Below are positions 7,702-16,747 of a stretch of DNA of 64,000 nt, one piece after another. Position 1 is the stretch's first letter; the number at the start of each line of letters is the position of its first letter. The translations under genes and the position numbers were made by a program. The notes beneath the pieces were generated by a model that searched no databases, was not told the DNA's origin, and saw only the letters and a list, made by a program, of their open reading frames with translations. Source of the DNA: Symploca sp. SIO3C6 (GTDB lineage Bacteria; Cyanobacteriota; Cyanobacteriia; Cyanobacteriales; Coleofasciculaceae); assembly GCA_010692425.1 (NCBI GenBank), contig JAAHHJ010000018.1:86935-150934 (forward strand), read 5' to 3'.

Positions 7702-9407
7702 GGCTTGGGAGTTGCGTCAGTTTGGTGATTTTTTTTTAGCTTAACGAAAAGTTCAAACTTAGTAGTACGCTCGTCGCTAATTGCTACTGTCAAACCAATA
7801 GCACCAATTGCCTTAACCCACATCTGCTGTGGTGGAGTAAGTTTTGGCAAATTGAGTTTACCACTGTTGATGGTGCGCTCAACATCTAAGAAAAATTGAC
7901 CATTATTAGGTTTAGGATTAGTAGGTACAGTTCTCTGGAATAATGGTGCTTGAGTTAAAATCCCTTGTGGTTGGGGAATAATTGTCTCAACAATAGGGGC
8001 TCCTAATGTCAGAAAAGCAAGGTCATTTTCTAACCAACCGTGAGTAACAGTTATTCCCCCCAGTGGTGATGTCCAGTTAACGACAGGTTGACCATCGAGT
8101 TCAGTTGGCTCTACGCTAAATTCATAACGATTTGCTATAACTTGATCAAGCTTCTCAAAGGTAGCTTCAGCAACAGAGCGATCGCTTGTCTTAACCATCA
8201 ATACGACACCAGCCCCTAAAGGTGGTGACAACTGATTATCCTCGGTGGCGATAGTTTCCTGCAAGGCAGGGATTAGAGCTAGAGAAAATTCCCCTTTTGT
8301 CCAAGGCAATAAATCTTGTTCTAAATCCAAACCTAAGGTTGCCTTCAAACCAGCATTCAAATTAGTCAGTTGCCTTGGTAGTAAGGGATTAGTATCAGCT
8401 CCAGCAGTATAATCTTGCCACAATTGTGCTAAGTTCCCCCCAGATAGTACCGATAGAGTATTAGCTGGTAGAAATTTGGATAAGCTACTATTTCTATTCT
8501 CTAGCCGATATTTTTGAGTACTCTCCGGCTGAAGCCAGGAAATTGAGCGCCAGCGCATCCCCTCTGATTCTAAAGATACTTTGGTTACTATTCCCTGTCT
8601 TTGTCGTCCAGCCAGCAGATTCTGTGGTGAAAACTCCCGTTGGGAGTTAGTTGCTGCTGCCTTAGAGAGTGCAGGCATATTCCAATAAATTTGGGCGAAA
8701 GGCTTTGAGACTTTAATTTGATTGAATTTTTCTTGGTAATCAGGCGTCGCTGCTACTGAGGGTTTTCCTTTATAAGTATTGATGACGCGCTCCATGATTT
8801 GAGGATGGTTAGTAACTACCAAAAAATTCTCAAGCATTGTTGCTGAATAATTTTGAGAGTCACTATTTGAAAATTCAATAATTTTAATGCCTTTATAGGT
8901 TCTCTCCTGCCCAGATTTTGCTTTCTGGGATTTAGCTTTTGCTAAAAGCTGCTGTGCTTGGCTGGGATCCTCAATTGGCACCACTATCAAATCTGGAAGA
9001 AATGTTTTCTGTTTTTGGGGCAAAACAATCTTACCTGCTTTCACTTCCGGGGCAACATCAGGTAGATAAGCAACCATCACTGTTTCCCCTAACCAAGGCT
9101 CGATATCTTCAGGATAGTTGTAGTCGTTAGCTTTAATTAATTCTTCCTGTAGTTGCTTGAAATTTTTGTCTAAAGCAACTTTGGTTTCGGGTGTCCCATA
9201 CTGCTGTAGCTGCTGCCATTGAGCTGCATCTGTGGAGATGGAGGCAACTACCAAGGCATCTTGAGGTATCAGTTGAGCAGTTAATAGAGTATCTCCTGGA
9301 AAGCGGCTGCGCTGCCAAAGTAGCCAGTAAAAGGCAATGCCACCGCTAACTATTAATACTGCTGCCCCCAAACTCAGCAATAGGGAAAATCGATTTTTCT
9401 CAGGCAT
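7674..9407 (-). CDS. DUF3352 domain protein, membrane-anchored
   Basis: 577 residues from the ATG at 9407; an upstream TTG at 9434 would add nine, and neither has a clear ribosome-binding site. A single N-terminal hydrophobic segment (LLLSLGAAVLIVSGGIAFYWLLW, about residues 8-30) anchors the protein, which would lie mainly outside the cytoplasm. The rest follows the DUF3352 family of cyanobacteria: early PQDALVVASISTD, a middle FLPANTLSVLSGGNL and GLDLEQDLLPWTKGEFSLALIP, and repeated alpha/beta segments in the second half. The function of the family is not known to me. Its stop lies inside the convergent CHAT gene (28-base overlap), which could allow antisense interference. The family call is confident, the start less so. 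Confidence 0.8.
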   Translation of the reverse strand: MPEKNRFSLLLSLGAAVLIVSGGIAFYWLLWQRSRFPGDTLLTAQLIPQDALVVASISTDAAQWQQLQQYGTPETKVALDKNFKQLQEELIKANDYNYPEDIEPWLGETVMVAYLPDVAPEVKAGKIVLPQKQKTFLPDLIVVPIEDPSQAQQLLAKAKSQKAKSGQERTYKGIKIIEFSNSDSQNYSATMLENFLVVTNHPQIMERVINTYKGKPSVAATPDYQEKFNQIKVSKPFAQIYWNMPALSKAAATNSQREFSPQNLLAGRQRQGIVTKVSLESEGMRWRSISWLQPESTQKYRLENRNSSLSKFLPANTLSVLSGGNLAQLWQDYTAGADTNPLLPRQLTNLNAGLKATLGLDLEQDLLPWTKGEFSLALIPALQETIATEDNQLSPPLGAGVVLMVKTSDRSVAEATFEKLDQVIANRYEFSVEPTELDGQPVVNWTSPLGGITVTHGWLENDLAFLTLGAPIVETIIPQPQGILTQAPLFQRTVPTNPKPNNGQFFLDVERTINSGKLNLPKLTPPQQMWVKAIGAIGLTVAISDERTTKFELFVKLKKNHQTDATPKPQPSESLSP

Positions 9408-9467
9408 AGACTCAATCGAGCAGTAAAGACACAACTCACAAGTTTAGGAAGCAAAAGTTGATAAAAA

Positions 9468-10655
9468 TCATCTCCCCATCTCCCCATCTCCCCATCTCCC
9501 CATCTCCCCATCTCCTCTAGGGTAGAGATAGTTATAAAGCGTATCTCTTTGCTGGTAAGGACGTCCTAAAAAGCTAATGGTATTCTGCAAATCTGCCACC
9601 GACATACAGGTACCGCCAATAGCACCTGCCATAGTGGTAATATGCTCTTCCATTAAAGTGCCGCCAATATCATTACAACCCCATTTAAGAGCTTCTTGAG
9701 CACCTGCAAGACCTAATTTCACCCAGCTTGGTTGATGATTGGGAATCCAGTTACCCAGGAAAATCCTTGCTACTGCCGTTAAGAGAAGGGCATCTGCAAG
9801 CACCGGTTGATCTCGCCCCACACGACGGCGTAAGGGCTTGGGTGCTTCTTGACCAACAAAGGGCAAAAGGATAAATTCAGTTATGTAACCAGGATACCCC
9901 CGATTGCGCGCTGTTTGTTGGAGCGATCGCAATTTTTCTAAATGCTCCATCTGTTGTTGGGGTGTTTCAATATGACCAGAAAGCATCGTGCTGGTAGTTG
10001 GCATCCCAAGTTGATGTGCTACACTAACAATTTCTAACCAAGTAGCTGTGTTAGTTTTTTCTGGACAGAGGATACGGCGGACTTGATCATCTAAAATTTC
10101 TGCTGCTGTCCCTGGCATTGACTCAACCCCTGCATCCCGCACAGAGGCAATCACTTGCCCATAGCTAAGTCCGTCTTGCTGAGCAATAAATTGTACTTCC
10201 TGAGGGGAGAAAGCGTGCAGATGCAGTTGAGGAAATTCATCTTTAATGGTTCTTACTAGTTGCAGGTAATAAGGCAAGGAAGCAGCGTTGATTCTTGCTT
10301 CGGGATTTAGTCCTCCCTGCATGCAAATCTCCGTCGCACCCAACTGTATTGCCTCAGCAGCTTTAGCTTGGATTTGCTCCCAATCTAACCAATAGGCACC
10401 CTCGGTATCAGCATCGCGGCGAAAGGCACAAAAACTACAGTGCTGTTGGCAAATATTGGTAAAGTTGATATTGCGATTAACTACATAGGTAACTGTATCA
10501 CCAGCCTGTTGGTAGCGCAATTGGTCAGCAGTTTCCCTGATTGCTGCAATCACAGAGGATTCAGTTTGTTTGAGTAGTACAACCCCTTCTTCTGGTAATA
10601 TATCTCTACCAGTTAGGGCACGATTAAGAATAGCATCAACAGTTTTAACAATCAC
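9468..10655 (-). CDS. cofH: CofH, 5-amino-6-(D-ribitylamino)uracil:L-tyrosine 4-hydroxyphenyl transferase
   Basis: This radical SAM enzyme supplies one half of FO synthase, which makes the deazaflavin chromophore of F420 and of some photolyases. The CX3CX2C cluster motif is present (C69, C73, C76) in [14 protein letters not shown], followed by [19 protein letters not shown] and the C-terminal GGTLMEEHI and GGTCMSV blocks. I choose a GTG at 10655, preceded by AAGG, because the 37 codons upstream look non-family and read through dispersed repeats; this gives 395 residues. The last dozen residues ([15 protein letters not shown]) are translated from an octamer repeat and are probably an acquired tail. 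The partner subunit CofG is not in the window. Confidence 0.85.
   Translation of the reverse strand: MIVKTVDAILNRALTGRDILPEEGVVLLKQTESSVIAAIRETADQLRYQQAGDTVTYVVNRNINFTNICQQHCSFCAFRRDADTEGAYWLDWEQIQAKAAEAIQLGATEICMQGGLNPEARINAASLPYYLQLVRTIKDEFPQLHLHAFSPQEVQFIAQQDGLSYGQVIASVRDAGVESMPGTAAEILDDQVRRILCPEKTNTATWLEIVSVAHQLGMPTTSTMLSGHIETPQQQMEHLEKLRSLQQTARNRGYPGYITEFILLPFVGQEAPKPLRRRVGRDQPVLADALLLTAVARIFLGNWIPNHQPSWVKLGLAGAQEALKWGCNDIGGTLMEEHITTMAGAIGGTCMSVADLQNTISFLGRPYQQRDTLYNYLYPRGDGEMGRWGDGEMGR
9470..9517. repeat. Octamer tract forming the 3' end of cofH
   Basis: Six tandem copies of the 8-bp unit (CCCCATCT on the plus strand). They encode the C-terminal tail of CofH; the stop codon sits just past the tract. 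Confidence 0.9.
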
Positions 10656-11063
10656 TTTCGCCTTAGGAGCAACCTGGTAATTTGAACTGACTCTGACCCA
10701 AGGCTTTTGCCTTGGAAGGCTCCAGGGCAGAGGGCAGAAGGTAGAAGCATTTCCTTTTAACTTCACCTATTGAGGATACAAGCCCCGTCCTCTCCAACGG
10801 AAGGAGGAAAGGAGGAGTCCAAACTTCAACATTTCCCCTAAACCTTCTGCCCCGGAGCCTTCTATCTTCTACCTTCTTTTGACAGGTAACAATCAACTAT
10901 ATTTTACAACACGGACAAATAAAGATTACCAATAGTCAGATTGTAATTAATAAGTGTTCTTGTTATTACTTATTACTTATTACTTATTACTTAAATTACA
11001 AAAGAATTTTACTTTTTGACATTATGCGTTTAGTCATACCTAATCACAGTTCCTTTAGTTATC
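10656..11063. other. Intergenic region made largely of dispersed repeats
   Basis: 408 bases. About 10717-10750 and 10850-10885 carry facing copies of a repeat rich in GGCAGAA/TTCTGCC and CTTCTACC, related to 46790-46815. About 10949-10994 carries a TTACTTA heptamer array preceded by the inverted unit aataagtg, as at 2321-2387. The minus-strand frame running through this region (upstream of the cofH GTG) is therefore not trustworthy coding sequence. Confidence 0.6.
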
Positions 11064-12686
11064 CTATTTAGAGTCTGAATTATTGCCAATTTTTAATATT
11101 AACGAATTGTCCGAAAGAACTTGTATACTATCTCTACCAGGCCAAGAATCAAGTTGTTCTAAAGGTGTTGTTAAACTATTTAATAAAGGGCTATTTTTAC
11201 CTATTTTTTCTATAGTCAGTTCAACCTGTGGTGGTGCTACCACTTTTAATAATTTAGCAGTATGTTGAGGCTGACAGTCAAATACATGGCAATTATGATG
11301 AGTTGTCCATCTATTATCTAGAGGCAAAGTGTAATAGCTCTCTTTGGGGCTGTATTTTTTGTAGTCTTTGCTTTCTGAAGAATCCAAAAATAGATTCACT
11401 TTGATCGAGGCTGGATTAGGGGCTACATCCATTAAATCTGAAATTATTGCTTGTCCAGTGATAATATCTTTTTCATAAGCTGCTTGCTTGTGCGTCATCA
11501 TAGAGCTTGTTTGAAAGGATTGTATCCCAATCAGGAAAAAAGCAATAAACCAAAAATATCTATCTGTTTTTAAATTAAATAAGTTTGTTCTTCCCCAAGC
11601 GGCTCCAATTACTAAAGCAGGAGTAAAATACATTCCAATCAATGCTTGTGGTCTTAAGGCAGTATCTGTTCCCTTATATATAAAAATCAGAGTGGGTATA
11701 ATACCAATAAGCAATATTAAAAATGCGGCTGTTAAAATAATTCTTTGCCAAAGCTTTTTGCTAGGAATAAATCTAAAGATAGACCAACCTGAAAACAACG
11801 TCAAAAAAATACTTACAGGGGCAGACATATCACTTTTAGGAAGAATTATAAATTCAACAAAATTGACGACCATCGTGATAAGTCTCTGTAAAAGTGAAGT
11901 ATTAGCTGTAATTCTAATATCATAACCTTCATTGATTGAACCTAATTCATAGAATTCAAAATTAAAGTATAAGCGTAGCAACTTCCATAATAAAAAATAT
12001 ATGATCAGACTAATTATACAAATCACTAAACCTTTTACAATATTAATCAAAGATGATTCTTTATTAAAAAGTGAAACCAGTAAAAACCCTGGTACAAACA
12101 TTAAAACTATGGGTTGATAACTTGCCGCACAAGCAGTTAAGCAGATTATTGATATAAAAGCTCGTTGTGCATTTAAGTTTAATTTATAGTTCTTTTCAGG
12201 ATGAGAGTCATCTTCAGTCCAAATAACATATAGAGCTATACCCAATAAAATTGTTCCCGTAGAACGAACGGGAATGTCAACTTGGAAAGCAGACATTTCA
12301 ATCAAAGACGGAGTTAATAAAAAAATTGAAGACGAAACAAATACTGAAGCTGGTGAAATGAATCTTGTTCTAGAGAGAATCAACAAGAAAAATATCCAAA
12401 TTGATAAGAAAAAATATAAATACAACCAAGAATTCGCAAATTCATTAGCGCCTACGAACTTCCAAATCAGGGGAGAAAGATATCTACCGATTACTACTGT
12501 CCATGAATTTTGATAATCTGGATGCAGGAAAGAATTCCATCCATCCCCGGATAGCATGATATTAAAAATTTGAGCACCAAAGGAAAAAATACCTAGTATT
12601 AAAAACGCACAAGTACTTAAAAGCCAAGCTTGTAAATAACTGTAATATTTTTTGTCGTCAGAATTAAATATATGTGACATTGACAA
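11064..12686 (-). CDS. Polytopic membrane protein, glucosyltransferase GtrII-like
   Basis: 540 residues with about 10-12 hydrophobic segments, starting with LLSTCAFLILGIFSFGAQIF (about residues 22-41). The first periplasmic loop has GDGWNSFLHPDYQNSWTVVIGR, a pattern seen in GtrII-type polyprenyl-phosphate-dependent glucosyltransferases (acidic residues after the first helix, then GRYLSPL). A soluble C-terminal domain of about 110 residues follows the last helix. Such proteins add glucose to surface polysaccharide. The gene is distinctly more AT-rich than its neighbours and lies alone between long spacers, which may mean transfer. A second Met at residue 3 is an equally good start. The family call is moderate; another GT-C glycosyltransferase family is possible. 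Confidence 0.6.
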   Translation of the reverse strand: MSMSHIFNSDDKKYYSYLQAWLLSTCAFLILGIFSFGAQIFNIMLSGDGWNSFLHPDYQNSWTVVIGRYLSPLIWKFVGANEFANSWLYLYFFLSIWIFFLLILSRTRFISPASVFVSSSIFLLTPSLIEMSAFQVDIPVRSTGTILLGIALYVIWTEDDSHPEKNYKLNLNAQRAFISIICLTACAASYQPIVLMFVPGFLLVSLFNKESSLINIVKGLVICIISLIIYFLLWKLLRLYFNFEFYELGSINEGYDIRITANTSLLQRLITMVVNFVEFIILPKSDMSAPVSIFLTLFSGWSIFRFIPSKKLWQRIILTAAFLILLIGIIPTLIFIYKGTDTALRPQALIGMYFTPALVIGAAWGRTNLFNLKTDRYFWFIAFFLIGIQSFQTSSMMTHKQAAYEKDIITGQAIISDLMDVAPNPASIKVNLFLDSSESKDYKKYSPKESYYTLPLDNRWTTHHNCHVFDCQPQHTAKLLKVVAPPQVELTIEKIGKNSPLLNSLTTPLEQLDSWPGRDSIQVLSDNSLILKIGNNSDSK

Positions 12687-13105
12687 TGAATAAAAATTAA
12701 TAAGTGTTCAGGGGCATCAAGTGACAAATAAGAATATTAAGAAGATACCATTATCTATGTATAGCCAGTCTTGATTATTTGAAAAATAACTTTCAGTTCT
12801 TGCTATCTAATGACTTTAGAGCCATTTATTTTCAGGTTTTATTGAGACTAGCTATACTTAATATCTTGTTAAGAGCTTGCTCACTATATTTACGTAATAA
12901 TCTACAGATGTAAATAACTTTCAATGAACTTCATCAAATCTTTAAATTAGTGGCAATTTTTCAAAGGTAACAAGTAGTAAATTCTATTTACTATCGAAAG
13001 CTAGTGTAAGCTCATCTAATTTGACTGAAAAAACGACAAGTGTCCCTAGTATTTGTTGTATATTTAATTGAGATAATTATTTTAAATTGAGATTTCTATT
13101 TCTCT
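12687..13105. other. AT-rich spacer between divergent genes
   Basis: 419 bases of AT-rich sequence between the GtrII-like gene and the first MoaD-like gene. It must hold both promoters, but I find no convincing elements, repeat or structure apart from one lone aataagtgttc unit near 12700 shared with the heptamer arrays. Confidence 0.4.
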
Positions 13106-13366
13106 ATGTCGAAGCCTTCAGTTAAAGTTATCGTCAAACTTTTCGCCGCTTACCAGGAAGCTTATGGTTTATCAGAGCTAGCACTGGAATTTCCTCAAGA
13201 AACACCAGTTTCAGTAGTACAAGAGTACCTAATTACCGAACATCCAGAGCTTGAAAAGTGGCGTCACCTTACTCGCTTTGGCATTAATCTCAACTTCGTC
13301 GAACCTGAAACCATTCTCCAAGACGGTGATGAGGTAGTGTTAATTCCACCCGTCAGCGGCGGCTAA
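13106..13366 (+). CDS. MoaD/ThiS-family sulfur-carrier-like protein, upstream of thrC
   Basis: 86 residues of ubiquitin-like (beta-grasp) pattern: KVIVKLFAAYQEAYG, a central helix around VSVVQEYLITEHPELEKW, and the C-terminal GDEVVLIPPVSGG. The terminal Gly-Gly is the hallmark of MoaD, ThiS and CysO carriers, which are adenylated and converted to a thiocarboxylate at that glycine. Such carriers donate sulfur to molybdopterin, thiazole or, through CysO, cysteine. Here the next gene, 150 bases downstream, is a threonine-synthase-family PLP enzyme, and a second carrier follows it. A role in thiocarboxylate-dependent amino-acid synthesis is therefore possible, but classic molybdopterin synthase small subunit cannot be excluded. 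Confidence 0.8.
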   Translation: MSKPSVKVIVKLFAAYQEAYGLSELALEFPQETPVSVVQEYLITEHPELEKWRHLTRFGINLNFVEPETILQDGDEVVLIPPVSGG

Positions 13367-13516
13367 AGGATTAGAAGCTTTAGATATCAATCAATTTCTA
13401 TGTCGCGATTCTAATCCCGACAAAAAAAGTCGGATATGTTTGACTGGTTTTTGGGCCTGTGTTACTATCAGTCGAACGCTGACGGACATTTAATAAATTG
13501 TTGAGAACATAGAGCT

Positions 13517-14821
13517 ATGACCCAGACAATCACATCAGGATTATCAACAACATCTGCTACTTTTGAAAAACTCAAATGCAAGGAATGTGGCGCTGAATAT
13601 GAACTCCAGGCTAAGCATGTCTGTGATCTTTGTTTTGGTCCATTGGAAGTAAGGTATGACTACGAAGCGCTAAGACGCCAAGTAAGCCGCCAAAGCATTG
13701 AAGCTGGCCCCAACTCGATTTGGCGCTATCGTCCCTTCTTACCTGTTGCTACAGATAATCCTATTGATGTCGGTACTGGCATGACACCCTTAGTAAAATC
13801 TAAGCGGTTAGCACGACGTCTGGGCCTCAAAAACCTCTACATTAAAAATGATGCCGTCAACATGCCCACCCTCAGCTTTAAAGACAGGGTGGTATCAGTA
13901 GCGCTCACCAGAGCCAGAGAATTGGGCTTCTCGACAGTTTCTTGTGCTAGTACAGGAAACTTAGCTAATTCTACCGCTGCGATCGCCGCTCACGCTGGTC
14001 TAGACTGTTGCGTTTTTATCCCCGCAGATCTTGAAGCTGGTAAAGTTTTAGGCACCTTGATTTATAATCCCACGCTCATGGCAGTCCAAGGCAATTATGA
14101 TCAAGTCAACCGCCTTTGCTGCGAAGTAGCAAACACACACGGCTGGGGATTTGTCAACATTAACTTGCGCCCCTACTACTCCGAAGGCTCAAAAACCCTA
14201 GGCTTTGAAGTAGCTGAGCAACTAGGCTGGCAGCTACCAGATCACATCGTTGCCCCCCTCGCATCTGGTTCCCTCTATACTAAAATTTATAAGGGCTTCC
14301 AGGAATTCATTGAAGTTGGTCTAGTTAACGATAAGAAGGTCCGTTTCAGTGGAGCGCAAGCAGAAGGCTGCTCACCCATCGCCCAAGCTTTCCGAGAAGG
14401 ACGTGATTTTATTGCCCCAGTTAAGCCCAACACCATTGCTAAGTCCATTGCTATTGGCAACCCTGCTGATGGCATTTATGCCCTAGAAGTAGCCCAGAAA
14501 ACTGGTGGCAATATCGAAGCTGTCAGCGACGGGGAAATTATTGAGGGCATGAAGCTACTGGCAGAAACAGAAGGTATCTTCACAGAAACTGCTGGTGGCA
14601 CTACAATTGCTGTCCTCAAGAAACTGGTAGAAGCTGGAAAAATTGACCCTGATGAAACCACTGTGGCTTTCATTACCGGCAATGGTTTGAAAACTCAGGA
14701 AGCGGTTCAAGGTTACATTGGTGAACCACTGACCATTGAACCAAAACTTGATAGTTTTGAGCGGGCATGGGAGAGAGCCCAAACTCTTGAGCGCCTAGAA
14801 TGGCAACAAGTTTTAGTCTAA
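13517..14821 (+). CDS. thrC: Threonine synthase
   Basis: A PLP fold-type II enzyme converting O-phosphohomoserine to threonine. It has 434 residues. An N-terminal zinc-ribbon-like pair C21-x2-C24 and C36-x2-C39 is followed by the GMTPLVKSKRLAR motif. The PLP lysine is K122 in SFKDR, then the phosphate-binding ASTGNLANSTAA loop and a C-terminal FITGNGLKT. The zinc-ribbon N-terminus is typical of the archaeal and cyanobacterial branch of ThrC. It is flanked on both sides, same strand, by MoaD/ThiS-like carriers (150 and 99 bases away), so it could instead or also use a thiocarboxylate sulfur donor, like CysM with CysO. Threonine synthase is the default assignment. Confidence 0.9.
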   Translation: MTQTITSGLSTTSATFEKLKCKECGAEYELQAKHVCDLCFGPLEVRYDYEALRRQVSRQSIEAGPNSIWRYRPFLPVATDNPIDVGTGMTPLVKSKRLARRLGLKNLYIKNDAVNMPTLSFKDRVVSVALTRARELGFSTVSCASTGNLANSTAAIAAHAGLDCCVFIPADLEAGKVLGTLIYNPTLMAVQGNYDQVNRLCCEVANTHGWGFVNINLRPYYSEGSKTLGFEVAEQLGWQLPDHIVAPLASGSLYTKIYKGFQEFIEVGLVNDKKVRFSGAQAEGCSPIAQAFREGRDFIAPVKPNTIAKSIAIGNPADGIYALEVAQKTGGNIEAVSDGEIIEGMKLLAETEGIFTETAGGTTIAVLKKLVEAGKIDPDETTVAFITGNGLKTQEAVQGYIGEPLTIEPKLDSFERAWERAQTLERLEWQQVLV

Positions 14822-14920
14822 AAACTCTCCAAAATCTGTACTAAGTGTGCAGATAATCTCTCTAAAATCTGAAATTGGATACTGGATAATAATATCCAAC
14901 CTGTCAACAAGGAGCTGCCT

Positions 14921-15196
14921 ATGGCTGTCAAAGTTTTGATTCCTACTACTCTGCAAACATTCACCAATGAGCAAGCGACGGTTGAATGCAGCAGCAACAA
15001 TGTTAATGAATTGTTCGACTCTTTAGAAGCAAGCTTTCCTGGAATTAAAGGACGCCTGTGTGATGAACAGGGAAAGCCACGTCGTTTTTTGAATTTCTAC
15101 GTTAATAGCGAAGACATCCGCTTTCTACAAGGTACAGATACAGTACTCCAAGATGGGGATGAAGTCAGTATTGTGCCAGCAGTCGCCGGTGGCTGA
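14921..15196 (+). CDS. Second MoaD/ThiS-family sulfur-carrier-like protein
   Basis: 91 residues, beta-grasp pattern: [39 protein letters not shown], then [18 protein letters not shown] and the C-terminal [13 protein letters not shown] with terminal Gly-Gly. A GGAG ribosome-binding site precedes the ATG. It resembles the first carrier only in fold features, not closely in sequence, so the two are old paralogues rather than a recent duplication. Co-directional with thrC 99 bases upstream. Possibly the dedicated sulfur donor for a neighbouring pathway; target unknown. Confidence 0.8.
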   Translation: MAVKVLIPTTLQTFTNEQATVECSSNNVNELFDSLEASFPGIKGRLCDEQGKPRRFLNFYVNSEDIRFLQGTDTVLQDGDEVSIVPAVAGG

Positions 15197-15320
15197 AATC
15201 CCCAAGGATATCGGAGACAAGGAGTTGTATTGGCTATTAACAATCTTGGTACTCTCTTGTCTCTGTCTGAATACGAAGAACTCTTCTCGACATATATATA
15301 CTTAAGTATTTATTTGAGCT

Positions 15321-15770
15321 ATGACTGAAGAAAACAATTCTCAAGCCCAAGAGGCTACTCCTAAGGCGGCAAAAGCTAAAAAAGCTAAAGCCCCAAAAGT
15401 TGAGGACAAACCCTTCGCTGAATTTATCGAAGCAGATTATTTGCCAGCTTTAAAGAGTGCCTTGGCTAAAGAGGGCATTAATGACATTGATGTAACTTTT
15501 GCCAAAGACAAAATCCAAATTCCCGGCTTGAGTCAAGGTAGTGAGTGCTGGCAGGTAGTAGGTAAATGGCAAAATGGTGCTCGCCAATTCAATTTATACT
15601 TTCCTGAGGAAGACATCAAAAAGCAGAAAGCCTTCTCCTGCGGCAAAAATGGTGCTAAACCAACTACTCTAGAGTCTTTCATGATTGACGAGCGCAAAGT
15701 GACTCTTGATCTGATGGTGTTTTACACCCTCCAGCGTCTCAATGCTCAAAAGTGGTTAGCAAGGAATTAG
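15321..15770 (+). CDS. DUF2996 protein
   Basis: 149 residues. A lysine/alanine-rich disordered N-terminus (KAAKAKKAKAPK, about 12-28) is followed by a compact domain: FAEFIEADYLPALKSALA, a strand-rich part with CWQVVGKW and FNLYFPEEDI, and the C-terminal ERKVTLDLMVFYTLQRLNAQKW. This matches the DUF2996 family of cyanobacteria and plastids. The function is unknown to me. It is convergent with the TM2 gene just 10 bases away and may end the thrC transcript. Confidence 0.8.
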   Translation: MTEENNSQAQEATPKAAKAKKAKAPKVEDKPFAEFIEADYLPALKSALAKEGINDIDVTFAKDKIQIPGLSQGSECWQVVGKWQNGARQFNLYFPEEDIKKQKAFSCGKNGAKPTTLESFMIDERKVTLDLMVFYTLQRLNAQKWLARN

Positions 15771-15780
15771 TAATAAGCTT

Positions 15781-16257
15781 CTAAAGCTCGTGGAAGTGGT
15801 AGAGTACTACTCCGGTGCTGGGGTCATTAGTGATGCTAGTATAGCCGGATTTGCTCATCTCATTAAGTATCGCTTCCACTCTTTTGAAACTGGCTCCCGT
15901 TGCCATCACTCCCTGAGTTACCGATAATTTACCCCCCTTAATTTCCGCTGCTTTGAGTAGTTTGACCATTATTTGCTCATCGCTGAGTCGAGTAGAAGCT
16001 GGCGTAGTATCGGTTTGGTTAAGGGACTTACCATTAGGAAGTAAACCTTGTCTTGCCCTCAACTTGAGGTCATTTTCCTCAACCATACCGGGAAGTAGAA
16101 AAAGATCGATAAATTGACCAAGCCCAAATAAACCGAGGGTAAGCAACCATAAAACTCCTGTGACAATTTTGCCATTGTAGAGGCGATGCAACCCTCCTAA
16201 ACCGAAAAAACAACCTGCCCAAAGAACGTAGGATATGACAAGGCGATCGCTATTCAT
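15781..16257 (-). CDS. TM2 domain membrane protein with C-terminal winged-helix-like part
   Basis: 158 residues. The first 65 form a TM2 domain: two hydrophobic helices ([18 protein letters not shown] and [23 protein letters not shown]) joined by the short basic turn NGKIVT, with the conserved G-LHR and GLGQFID features. After a linker, residues about 95-158 look like a small helix-turn-helix domain ([32 protein letters not shown], then a wing-like [18 protein letters not shown]). It is a known cyanobacterial architecture with unclear function. Confidence 0.8.
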   Translation of the reverse strand: MNSDRLVISYVLWAGCFFGLGGLHRLYNGKIVTGVLWLLTLGLFGLGQFIDLFLLPGMVEENDLKLRARQGLLPNGKSLNQTDTTPASTRLSDEQIMVKLLKAAEIKGGKLSVTQGVMATGASFKRVEAILNEMSKSGYTSITNDPSTGVVLYHFHEL

Positions 16258-16747
16258 TTGCTGACGTTTGTCTTGTGAACTTTTCGCACGTTAAGACAAA
16301 ATTTATCTATCTTGTCTCAAAGCTAAGGTCAAAGCTTTGTACTTACTACTGACAATTATAAATTTTTCTTCCTTAAGTAGATTCTTGATATTCCCCCATC
16401 TGGGGTAGGGTTTTAACTACAAAACAGGAAGGTTAGGATTGGCGAGTTCTATATTTCGGTATCACTCAGTTGTAGTTAAATCTCTATTCCCTCTTTAATA
16501 CCTATTTTGTCTGAGAGTCTCCTCATTAACAATCGCCTTAACTGAGCAGGCTCTAACCAAAATTGAACTAGAGAAATATCACAAAATTTTAAGTAGCTTT
16601 GCAACTCTTAACTTTTTAGGTGTCTTGCACTCACTAGACCTTGGTAAACTCAATATACAGTCCAGTCTGGGCTTGGCTGGAGTTAATCTAGCTCGGCACA
16701 TCACCCGACTCAGAATTGTAAGGTAAAGATCAAGAGCAACTGAGGAC
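16258..16747. other. Leader region upstream of acsF
   Basis: 490 bases between divergent TM2 and acsF genes. A weak inverted repeat (AGACAA 16294-16299, TTGTCT 16312-16317) sits near the TM2 start. The rest has no open frame or clear repeat. The long leader suggests regulated expression of acsF, but I cannot identify a promoter or binding site. Confidence 0.4.

Noticed and set aside
10656..10766. N-terminal extension of CofH
   Set aside because: It reads into dispersed repeat sequence; a GTG with AAGG upstream gives the family-like N-terminus.
12274..12513. 79-codon plus-strand frame within the GtrII-like gene
   Set aside because: Antisense to a clear membrane protein; low-complexity lysine-rich product.
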